From contig CASFZH010000008.1 of NCBI GenBank assembly GCA_949299115.1, positions 1 through 53,866 of the forward strand: a DNA stretch of 53,866 bases. Direction: 5' to 3'. How positions within the stretch are numbered: position 1 is the stretch's first letter; every line of letters starts with the position of its first letter. The translations under genes were made by a program, and so were the position numbers. Below the pieces are notes generated by a model, which saw only the letters and a program-made list of their open reading frames with translations, was not told the DNA's origin and searched no databases. This document shows, piece by piece, positions 47,401-53,866 of the stretch. Origin of the DNA: an uncultured Helicobacter sp. Lineage in GTDB: Bacteria; Campylobacterota; Campylobacteria; Campylobacterales; Helicobacteraceae.

Positions 47401-48405
47401 AGTATAGATTCTGCTATGCTTGAGCGCATAGAATCTACCACCGCTACGATCGCTCTCAATCTAGGCGTAGTAGGGCTTATGAATGTGCAGTATGCTATCT
47501 ACCAAGATGAGCTCTACATCATCGAGGTTAATCCTAGAGCTTCACGCACCGTGCCTTTTGTCTCTAAAGCTACAGGGATTCCATTAGCTAAGGTCGCTAC
47601 ACGTGTAATGTGGCAACATAGTCAAAGGAATGCAATGAATGCGTATGCCGTGCATGTAGGTATAGATTGCAAGAAAAATGTGTCAAATATTCTTTTAGAA
47701 TCTTTACAATTTTATGATGTTTTTCATGTTGTTTGCAAACTTCGAGAAATTTCTTTATCTCTTATAACACATGAAATCTCAACACATAGAATCTATGGTT
47801 GTAAAACGGCATCTTATTGTAGTATTAAGGAATCTGTTTTTCCATTTAATAAATTGCCCGGGGCTGATTTGCTTTTAGGTCCAGAGATGAAAAGCACTGG
47901 TGAGGTTATGGGTATTGCTGCGAACTTTGAAATAGCATTTGCAAAAAGTCAATTAGCTTGTAAAAATCCATTACCACAAAAAGGCAAAATTTTTATTTCT
48001 TTACGTAATAGTGATAAAAAATATGCACATGAATTGGCGACACTTTTATGTAATGCGGGATTTGAAATTGTAGCTACGTTAGGGACACATAAGATTTTGA
48101 AAGAATCGGGTATTTCTGCAATATCGGTATTAAAAGTGAGTGAAGGACGTCCGCACATTATTGATATGATTACAAATCATGAGATTGCTATGGTTATTAA
48201 CACAACTACAAACAAAGATAAAGCAGATGCAAGACTTATTCGTCAAGCCGTATTACGTGCAAATATTCCGTATTTTACTACTATTTCTGGTGCAAGGAGT
48301 GCGGCTATTGCTATGCAAATGATATATACTAACCAAACCACAGTTTCGAATACTATGATATATAGTGTTCAAGCGTTGCAAAATTATTTAAATAAGCCCG
48401 TGTAG
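44497..48405 (+). CDS. carB: Carbamoyl-phosphate synthase large subunit with an inserted linker of about 170 residues
   Basis: CarB makes carbamoyl phosphate for arginine and pyrimidines, using ammonia from CarA. N half: [64 protein letters not shown] half (from about 728): [51 protein letters not shown]. Allosteric end: [18 protein letters not shown]. The protein is 1302 residues, against about 1085 in homologues. The excess is residues about 556-727, a Ser/Glu/Thr/Asn-rich insertion between the two halves, just after the conserved [20 protein letters not shown]. It carries palindromic elements at 46209-46316 and 46603-46636. The frame stays open. G+C changes abruptly several times along the gene. 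ATG follows AAGGA. Confidence 0.95.
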   Translation: MESPVAHTLSPNIPKHTKKRTDIHTILLIGSGPIVIGQACEFDYSGTQAAKTLKSLGYRVVLINSNPATIMTDPDFADRTYIEPITEEVIANIIKQEKVDAILPTMGGQTALNVAMSMHERGMLEGVQFLGAKPEAIKKGEDRQAFKEAMLKIGMDLPKSRYAYNIDEALEAAKEIGFPLIIRASFTLAGGGSGVAYNIDEFKALAQNGLEVSPINEILIEESLLGWKEFEMEVIRDKNDNCIIVCSIENLDPMGVHTGDSITIAPALTLTDKEYQRMRDASFKILREIGVDTGGSNVQFAINPQNGRMTVIEMNPRVSRSSALASKATGYPIAKVATLLAVGYTLDEIKNDITGTPASFEPSIDYIVTKIPRFTFEKFPQADSTLTTSMKSIGEVMAIGGSFKESLQKALCSLETGIFGFNRISVDLELVKKEIRRPNANRLLYIAEGFGLGMSIDEVYDLCNIDRWFLHQIWQIVQAENDITREILHSPALMRKIKSYGFSDKMIAYWLKENDNIEMSESEVYQARQNLEIIPQYCEVDTCAGEFPSLTPYLYSTIGNFTPLPMANSSLGNHSADSQVLGAVITDEVTPTPKTCENYESTTANTRIYKTSGGESWAASEVNHTDSVAITESNDISESKAITESKYAKDSEPHTKDKLPDLSPKRSFFRKAELPTESSSIQNPSTSEINSSIVSEVRGLSNCAETSLVGCRTNNSADSREICHETNLKKVLIIGGGPNRIGQGIEFDYCCVHASFALKDMGVQSIMYNCNPETVSTDYDTSDTLYFEPITFECVRSVIEREKPDGIIVHFGGQTPLKLANSLTKINANIIGTSAKVIDVAEDREKFAAFIAKLGLNQPENGIAFEKEQAYSIANKIGFPVLVRPSYVLGGRAMRIVYDDEELKSYMDEVIAVSDSAPILIDKFLEQAIEFDVDCISDGKDVYIGGIMQHIEEAGIHSGDSASCLPPFSIDSAMLERIESTTATIALNLGVVGLMNVQYAIYQDELYIIEVNPRASRTVPFVSKATGIPLAKVATRVMWQHSQRNAMNAYAVHVGIDCKKNVSNILLESLQFYDVFHVVCKLREISLSLITHEISTHRIYGCKTASYCSIKESVFPFNKLPGADLLLGPEMKSTGEVMGIAANFEIAFAKSQLACKNPLPQKGKIFISLRNSDKKYAHELATLLCNAGFEIVATLGTHKILKESGISAISVLKVSEGRPHIIDMITNHEIAMVINTTTNKDKADARLIRQAVLRANIPYFTTISGARSAAIAMQMIYTNQTTVSNTMIYSVQALQNYLNKPV
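46209..46316 (+). repeat. In-frame palindromic element inside carB
   Basis: Perfect 17-base arms: 46227-46243 (TTCACAAGTTTTGGGGG) and 46271-46287. The centre is GTCATTACC (46246-46254), GATGA, GGTAACTCC (46260-46268). It is read as [10 protein letters not shown], residues 584-593. About 110 bases including both flanks align with the intergenic copy at 10866-10980, except that the centre is inverted there. Confidence 0.85.
46603..46636 (+). repeat. Second hairpin in the carB insertion
   Basis: TTGTGCG (46603-46609) pairs with CGCACAA (46630-46636), and inside, GACTAGCC pairs with GGCTGTC with one bulge. Imperfect pairing continues outward (CGTGGG...CCCGCG). It lacks the GTCATTACC core, so it is a different palindrome. 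The words GAGACT and CCTT also occur in the centre of the 29395-29516 element (minus strand). In CarB it is read as [15 protein letters not shown]. Confidence 0.55.
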
Positions 48406-48977
48406 CTACATGATTCATTAAAAGCTGTGGTTTAAGATAAATGATTGATAGAGATTCTAATATGAGATTCTATAAGAGCTGTTTTCTTAAGGTTTTAATA
48501 ATCAGAAACACAATTAATAAATATTTTATGTTGTCCTTAGCAAGGATTCATTATTCATGCAATATTTCAAAGTCATCAATTATGATTTACAATATGAATT
48601 ATCCTCTGAATTTATAGATTCTATAAAATGGAATCTATAAATTCAAATTATCGTTTATTATTGTAATATATTTGTTATTAGTCTTATATGTAAAGATTGC
48701 GATATCATTACAGAATCTTGTATGCCAACAAAATATAACGGTGCAGCAACAATGAATATTAAAAGTTCGTATTGGGAAATTACGCTGATACAGATTGCAT
48801 TCCAAACACTTCATTATAATAAGCGATTTGCAATCTATCTTTTACCCATGATTAGTATTCAAGGACATTAGCATTATCACAATATTAACATTATAAGGAG
48901 CTAAAGTCTGACGGCAAGCAATACAGCAAAGCTTTGCAATTCATTGTCTTTATTAGGCATGAATCTATTTGTAAATA
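48406..48977. other. Gap between convergent carB and rimO
   Basis: 572 A+T-rich bases, no gene. The only strong structure is the inverted repeat at 48608-48644. ATAACGGTGCAGCA at about 48731 resembles the centre of the element at 31851-31948. Confidence 0.4.
48608..48644. terminator. Perfect inverted repeat downstream of carB
   Basis: GAATTTATAGATTC (48608-48621) and GAATCTATAAATTC (48631-48644) are perfect 14-base arms around a 9-base loop. Each arm contains an AGAWTC word. It has no T run and lies 200 bases after the carB stop, so a terminator role is only one option. It may be a short repeat. Confidence 0.35.
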
Positions 48978-50270
48978 CTATACAGCATCAACAATACGTC
49001 CTACTAAAATATTATCCCTACATTCTGTAATGGCTACATTATAATAGCCTATTCCACTATAATCTCCGTCATTTATGAGAATCTCACCATCAATTTCTTT
49101 TGCCCATCTTTTATCTCTAGCACTATAAAAATACGGGCTTATTTCGCTTTTCCCTTCAATGATACATTCAATTGTAGAATCTACTAAAGATTGGAGTAAT
49201 TCATATTGATTTTTAGCAATAATTGCTTGGATTGTACGAATACGTTTTGTGCGAATATTTCTTGGTAATTCTTGCAACGTTGCTGCTTTTGTGCCTTCTT
49301 CTTTTGAATATTCAAAAACATTGAGTCTATCAAACTTAAACTCCTCTAAAAATTCACATAGTTCATCAAAGTCTTTGTCTTTCTCCGTGGGATAACCAAC
49401 AATTATGCTGCTTCGGATAAAACTATTAGGGATATTTTTCATATATGACAATAACTGTTTGACATCTCTATGATTTCTTCGCATATCTTGTAATACCGTT
49501 TGACTAATATGTTGGATTGGCATGTCATAATAATTTTGGAAAATCTTAGATTCTGCAATACTATCAAGCAAATCAAAGCTTGTTGAACTAGGGTAGAGAT
49601 AGAGAAATCTCGCACTTATCAATGCTCCTTGTGCCTCTATAGCATTAATAAGCTTTAAAAGTCCTGAATCAATATGTTTGTCTTTTAAATATGAGCTTGT
49701 ATCTTGTGCTATAAAACTTATATCTACATAGCCTTGTTTTGCTAGACTTTCAGTCTCTCTTAATATAGAATCAATATTGCGACTTTGCAATTTGCCCTTA
49801 AAATGTGGGATAGCACAGAACGAACAAGACTGATTGCAACCCTCACTAATTTTTATATAAGCATGAATATGAGAGCCTGTAATAATGCGTTTTTCATTGT
49901 CATTAAGATATACTTTATTATGTATGATGCCTTGCTTATTTGCTATCATAGAATCTATTTTGTCATAATCGTTTACTCCTGTAAGAATATCAATTTCTGG
50001 AATCATTTCTTTAATTTCTTTTGCATATCGGGCAACCAAACAACCACTTGCAACAAGCAATGCTCCATTTTTTCGTAGCTCCAATGCCTCAAAAATATGA
50101 CTTAAACTTTCTTTTTTTGCTGCCTCAATGAATCCACAAGTATTGATGATGATAACATCTGCATCTTCAATACTTGTTGTGATGGTATAATCTTGCAATT
50201 TACCTAACATAACTTCAGAATCTACAAGATTTTTTGAACAACCAAGAGAAATAATATGAAGTTTTTTCAT
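48978..50270 (-). CDS. rimO: Ribosomal protein S12 (aspartate) methylthiotransferase
   Basis: 430 residues. N-terminal UPF0004 domain with three cluster cysteines in SLGCSKNLVDSE, INTCGFIEAAK and ASGCLVARY; radical SAM domain with ISEGCNQSCSFCAIP (CxxxCxxC); a C-terminal TRAM domain (about 365-430). RimO adds a methylthio group to an Asp of ribosomal protein S12. SLGCSKNxVDSE is characteristic of RimO rather than MiaB. It is divergent from the PAS chemoreceptor gene. Confidence 0.95.
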   Translation of the reverse strand: MKKLHIISLGCSKNLVDSEVMLGKLQDYTITTSIEDADVIIINTCGFIEAAKKESLSHIFEALELRKNGALLVASGCLVARYAKEIKEMIPEIDILTGVNDYDKIDSMIANKQGIIHNKVYLNDNEKRIITGSHIHAYIKISEGCNQSCSFCAIPHFKGKLQSRNIDSILRETESLAKQGYVDISFIAQDTSSYLKDKHIDSGLLKLINAIEAQGALISARFLYLYPSSTSFDLLDSIAESKIFQNYYDMPIQHISQTVLQDMRRNHRDVKQLLSYMKNIPNSFIRSSIIVGYPTEKDKDFDELCEFLEEFKFDRLNVFEYSKEEGTKAATLQELPRNIRTKRIRTIQAIIAKNQYELLQSLVDSTIECIIEGKSEISPYFYSARDKRWAKEIDGEILINDGDYSGIGYYNVAITECRDNILVGRIVDAV

Positions 50271-50484
50271 TTAATAAACCCTTATATTTAGTAGCATAGG
50301 TTACATTATATTATACTAAAATCAATATTTCATTTGCATATTGCATTATTATAATATATGATTATTGTAATATGTAAAGTATTGTAATTTATCATTAATT
50401 TATTGCAATTTTAAGAGATTTTCATGACAATTTAAATGAAGAAATTATATAATTTATATTTTTAATTAATTTTAAGGATTTACA

Positions 50485-51777
50485 ATGTTTGATAACATAT
50501 TTGGTAGAGAAGCAAAAGAAATTGTTGGTGAAATTGAAAAATTATGCTCTGACGTAAAACAAATTCCTAGCAGTGAAGACTTAAATGCAATTATAAAAAC
50601 ATGTACAAAGCAGGAATCAAAAGAAGTGTTTGGTAAGATGCTTGATATAGTAAGTTATTATGAAAAAATGTTATTATCACAAAAAGAAGATGATAAAGAT
50701 GAACAAATACAGGCATTGGAACATAAAATACAATACCAAGAACTTATGATGGATACTTCACGTGATGGACTATGGTATATGGAATATCCAAAAGATGGGA
50801 ATCTTACTTCAAATACAACTTTTATATGGTCTCAAAAATTTAGATATATGTTGGGATACAAGGACACTAATGATTTTCCTAATATTTTAGGTAGCTGGGC
50901 ATCTCTTTTGCATCCAGATGATTCTCAACCAACTCTTGATGCATTTGCGAAATCTTTAGCAGACACAACAGGTCATACGCCTTATGATGTTGTTTATCGT
51001 TTAAAACTCAAAAATGGTGAATATAAATGGTTTAAGGCATTGGGTGTTATTAAGAGGAATGCGAAAGGTTTAGCTGAACTTATTGCTGGCTCTTTAACTG
51101 ATATTCATGATGAAATAGTCAATAAAGAAAAATTAGAAAATACAATGTTGCGTTTTCGTCTTTCTCAAGACATGTTAAATGAGGGGTTATGGGATATTAT
51201 ATTGCATGATTCCAAAAATATAGAATCTACAAAGAATTTTTGTTGGTATTCAAAGCAAATGCAAGCAATGCTTGGAGAAACAACGAATGATCATTCTCTA
51301 CGTTTGTTGCTTTCTAAGATTCATAACGATAATGTAGCAGATTTTAAAAATGCTCTTATGAGATGTTTATCAAATCAAGGGATTGTAGAATGTGAGTTTA
51401 TGATGAAAATCGGTAATGAATACAATTTTATGTTGGGAAGATTCCAAACGCATTTTGATAGCAATAACGAGCCAAAAAGAATTGTGGGTGTAATTACGGA
51501 TATTAATTCATTAAAAAATAATGAAAGAGCAAGAGAGATTGAAATTGAACAAAGTGAAAAAATCAAACAAACTATAGAAAATATACAGCATCTTATACGA
51601 ACAATAGATGAAATTTCCAATCAAACAAATCTCTTAGCTCTCAATGCAGCCATAGAAGCAGCAAGAGCAGGAGAACATGGGCGAGGCTTTGCGGTTGTAG
51701 CTGATGAAGTACGAAAGTTGGCAGAAAGGACGCAAGAAGCCATTAAACAAATTACTTCTATGGCATCTATTGAATAA
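50485..51777 (+). CDS. Cytoplasmic chemoreceptor with two PAS domains and a short signalling domain
   Basis: 430 residues, no membrane segment. PAS 1 (about 90-205) has DGLWYMEYP, a FRYMLGY-type block, LHPDD and [17 protein letters not shown] 2 (about 220-355) has [10 protein letters not shown] and [11 protein letters not shown]. The end (about 372-430) is the receptor tip [20 protein letters not shown] followed by [20 protein letters not shown]. The protein stops about 25 residues past the tip, so the returning coiled-coil arm of normal chemoreceptors is nearly absent. PAS domains suggest redox or energy sensing. A strong RBS (AAGGA) precedes the ATG. No continuation of the coil is seen in any frame after the stop, so a simple frameshift is unlikely. 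Confidence 0.85.
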   Translation: MFDNIFGREAKEIVGEIEKLCSDVKQIPSSEDLNAIIKTCTKQESKEVFGKMLDIVSYYEKMLLSQKEDDKDEQIQALEHKIQYQELMMDTSRDGLWYMEYPKDGNLTSNTTFIWSQKFRYMLGYKDTNDFPNILGSWASLLHPDDSQPTLDAFAKSLADTTGHTPYDVVYRLKLKNGEYKWFKALGVIKRNAKGLAELIAGSLTDIHDEIVNKEKLENTMLRFRLSQDMLNEGLWDIILHDSKNIESTKNFCWYSKQMQAMLGETTNDHSLRLLLSKIHNDNVADFKNALMRCLSNQGIVECEFMMKIGNEYNFMLGRFQTHFDSNNEPKRIVGVITDINSLKNNERAREIEIEQSEKIKQTIENIQHLIRTIDEISNQTNLLALNAAIEAARAGEHGRGFAVVADEVRKLAERTQEAIKQITSMASIE

Positions 51778-52258
51778 TTATAGTGGGGTGTAATTATTTG
51801 GTAATAACAATCAACTTATTGATAAATTAGTAAGAGAATCAAAACCCTAGAATCTAACATATTACCCTGATATGCAGCAACATTACATAAGTTTCAATAA
51901 TCAATAGGGTTTAAATACTGACAATAAGATGATTTATGTAAACTTAAATATATAGCAAAAGAGAGAGAATGTGTGTTGGATTGTTTATCGAGCTTGATAC
52001 TTTGCTATTGATTAATAAGTAGAGAGTATAAGCTAGAAATTTCGAAATTATGAAAAGAAAGTATAAAAACATGTTAACATTAAAGGATAAAAATACTGAT
52101 AATGATAAATGTAGTAATTGCATTATAAGAAATCACAGCAACATAATCGCTGTACGATAATAAAAAGTAATCTCTAATATACAATAAAAACTTTTTTATT
52201 GTATTAAGAATATTATGCAATGAATGAAAGGCAATTTAGTAATATTGAGAAAAAGATT
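51778..52258. other. Gap between convergent genes
   Basis: 481 A+T-rich bases, no gene. AATAATTA (51773-51780) and TAATTATT (51791-51798) form an 8-base stem overlapping the chemoreceptor stop and may act as a weak terminator. Nothing else stands out. Confidence 0.4.
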
Positions 52259-53380
52259 CTAATCATTCATTAAATCGTTGTTTGCTATTTCTTCAATAAA
52301 ATATCTTGGACGTCTTTTTATTTCTTGATATATTTTGCCGATATATTCGCCTATTATTCCAAGACTTAAGAGTTGTATTCCTGAAAAAAAACAAAGTGGA
52401 ATGATTGTTGATGCCCAGCCATAAATAGCCTGTGTGGTGAATAATTTAATATAAGTCGCATAGATTATTAACAATAAAGATACCACAAAGAATAGAATGC
52501 CAAGCATACTTACTAGGCGAAGTGGCATAATGCTAAAGCTTGTGATTCCATTCCATGCAAATGATAGCATTTTACTTAGTGGATATTTTGATTCTCCGAG
52601 CTTTCTCTCTAATCTATCATATTCGACAGTGCTGCTTTTATAGCCAATCAATGGGACTATCCCACGCAAAAAAAGATTCACTTCTTTAAATTTTAATAAA
52701 GCATGCAAAGCACGCGAAGAAAGCAATCTATAATCAGCATGATTATAGATAATTTTTACACCCATTAACTCCATAATTCTATAAAATCCAAGTGCCGTGT
52801 ATTTTTTAAATTTTGTATCCTTATTGCGACTTTTTCTTACCCCGTATACTATTTCATTACCTTCTTTGAATTTATTTACGAATGTATCAAGTATAGTAAT
52901 ATCATCTTGTAAATCGCAATCAATACTAATAGCACAATCGCATGTGTTAGAGGCAAATTCAAGCCCAGCCAAAAGGGCATTCTGATGTCCGACATTCTTG
53001 GAGAGCTTTATACTTATGGTGAGCATAACACGTTTATCCATATTAGAATCTGAGTTCTCATGAGAATCTAGAATTCTTGAATGTTCTAATAACGTGGGGG
53101 CTTTATTGCTATAAGAGTTAGATTGAGTATTTTTGGGTAATTTATCACTTTGCATAGAGAGATTATTTGTTGCAAAGTTTTTCAAAATATCCCAAGTTGC
53201 ATCTCTACTGCCATCATCAACAAATACAATAGCACTTTTTGGTGATATACATTTATCTTCTATCATACGTAACATTTTATCCGTTAAGGCATTATATGTT
53301 TGATACAATATTGCCTCTTCATTATAACATGGCACAACGATATAGAGAATCGGTAATGTATTAGTATTATATAGAGACAT
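52259..53380 (-). CDS. GT2 glycosyltransferase of the GtrB/ArnC (polyprenyl-phosphate sugar) type
   Basis: 373 residues. GT-A blocks: VVPCYNEEAI, IVFVDDGSRDATWDILK, NVGHQNALLAGLEFA and ISIDCDLQDDI (metal-binding acidic motif). Two C-terminal membrane helices (about 275-300 and 315-345) and IGEYIGKIYQEIKRRPRY complete the GtrB-type layout. These enzymes load a sugar onto undecaprenyl phosphate for transfer outside. Residues about 75-118 are an extra Ser/Asn-rich segment between the second strand and LTISIKLSKN, absent from typical members. It contains a perfect 12-base palindrome (TTCTCATGAGAA at 53054-53065). The start overlaps the stop of the upstream gene by one base, so they are coupled. 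Confidence 0.88.
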   Translation of the reverse strand: MSLYNTNTLPILYIVVPCYNEEAILYQTYNALTDKMLRMIEDKCISPKSAIVFVDDGSRDATWDILKNFATNNLSMQSDKLPKNTQSNSYSNKAPTLLEHSRILDSHENSDSNMDKRVMLTISIKLSKNVGHQNALLAGLEFASNTCDCAISIDCDLQDDITILDTFVNKFKEGNEIVYGVRKSRNKDTKFKKYTALGFYRIMELMGVKIIYNHADYRLLSSRALHALLKFKEVNLFLRGIVPLIGYKSSTVEYDRLERKLGESKYPLSKMLSFAWNGITSFSIMPLRLVSMLGILFFVVSLLLIIYATYIKLFTTQAIYGWASTIIPLCFFSGIQLLSLGIIGEYIGKIYQEIKRRPRYFIEEIANNDLMND

Positions 53381-53866
53381 TATTTTTCCTTATCAATAAC
53401 ACGAATTGTTATGGGTTTATCTACAACATTATACATTTGCATCCAATAAGTAATATTGTAATTTGGATACGAAAAGGCATCGTTGCCTATCCCAATATAT
53501 GTTAATTTATATCGTACAATATCATTTTTTGTCAAGAAAATTTCTTTTTGATTATTGATATTTGCCTTTGTGAAAATATCAATAAGATTCTTTGTTGGTG
53601 CATCTTGATATAAATGGTATGTTTGAAACGATTGTTCATATATGCGAATGAGTGGGAATATCATGCAAAATATTGAGCCAATGAGTATAATGTTGCAAGT
53701 ACATGCCAGAACAGTACTATTATGATTCTTATATTGTAACAAAATTGATAACAATGCACAAAAAATCAGTATGACTTCAAACCAAATTCCGGGTACTCTA
53801 ATAGCACAAAATCCTATGATTCCTATAATACCAATACATAATAATGCAGTTTGAATGTAATATTTT
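53380..53866 (-). CDS. C-terminal part of a membrane protein (cut by window edge)
   Basis: The frame is open to the right edge, so only the last 161 residues or so are visible. There are three hydrophobic segments (ALLCIGIIGIIGFCAI, FEVILIFCALLSIL, STVLACTCNIILIGSIFCMIF) followed by about 90 soluble residues ending TIRVIDKEK. It overlaps the glycosyltransferase start by one base, suggesting a transferase or flippase working with the polyprenyl-linked sugar, as in Gtr clusters. This is context only; I do not recognise the family. Confidence 0.6.
   Translation of the reverse strand, partial: KYYIQTALLCIGIIGIIGFCAIRVPGIWFEVILIFCALLSILLQYKNHNSTVLACTCNIILIGSIFCMIFPLIRIYEQSFQTYHLYQDAPTKNLIDIFTKANINNQKEIFLTKNDIVRYKLTYIGIGNDAFSYPNYNITYWMQMYNVVDKPITIRVIDKEK

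Noticed and set aside
51773..51850. Frameshift as the reason for the short PAS chemoreceptor
   Set aside because: None of the three forward frames after the stop continues the coiled-coil pattern.

Overview
The window is about two-thirds A+T, densely coded, and reads as a Helicobacter chromosome, most likely of the enterohepatic group. Supporting this are a glutamine synthetase without the adenylylation tyrosine, a PatA/Ape1-type peptidoglycan O-acetylation cluster, homopolymeric phase-variation tracts, cytoplasmic and membrane chemoreceptors, and Helicobacter-style acs, mfd, hisS, rimO and pepF. No tRNA, rRNA, CRISPR, transposase or integrase gene was seen. The genus is inferred from protein character only.

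Layout. 1-8.1 kb is a restriction-modification (R-M) island on the minus strand, stacked behind ilvD: an adenine methylase cut by the window edge, a DUF262-like relic, a PD-(D/E)XK restriction protein, an HNH nuclease, a Dam-type methylase with a frameshifted nuclease partner, and a single-chain R-M-S enzyme. Copies of the ilvD 3' end sit between the modules. 8.1-18.1 kb carries ilvD, a YqaE/Pmp3 gene with decayed copies beside it, acs, a DUF817 membrane protein, an LptF/LptG permease, hisS and two small genes. 18.4-22.5 kb is the peptidoglycan O-acetylation cluster. 23-33 kb has a sodium symporter, a chemoreceptor, an SdaC-type transporter, gmhB, a beta-barrel protein, glnA and small genes. 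33-44 kb has mfd, a poly-G phase-variable DUF2972-like gene, pepF, a two-component system and an outer-membrane protein. 44-54 kb has carB, rimO, a PAS chemoreceptor and a polyprenyl-phosphate-type glycosyltransferase coupled to a membrane protein.

The most unusual signal is a family of palindromic repeats with a conserved core (GTCAYTACC, five or six bases, GGTARCTCC) inside variable inverted-repeat arms. Two copies lie in frame in an insertion of roughly 95 residues in IlvD, one in an insertion of roughly 170 residues in CarB, and one in a decayed yqaE copy. Both protein insertions fall between domains. Two copies in different genes are read in the same frame and give similar peptides ([10 protein letters not shown] and [10 protein letters not shown]). 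One copy has its centre inverted relative to its flanks. This resembles the protein-coding palindromic elements of Rickettsia, and I know of no description of it in Helicobacter. A second genome-scale signal is the excess of the odd palindrome AGAWTCT, which contains GANTC, throughout the window.

How the genes work together. ilvD (branched-chain amino acids), carB (arginine and pyrimidine precursors), glnA (nitrogen) and acs (acetate) are core metabolism. lptF/G, gmhB, the acyltransferase cluster and the glycosyltransferase shape the envelope. The R-M island, poly-A promoters and poly-G gene are the variable part. All functions are inferred from sequence; no search was run.
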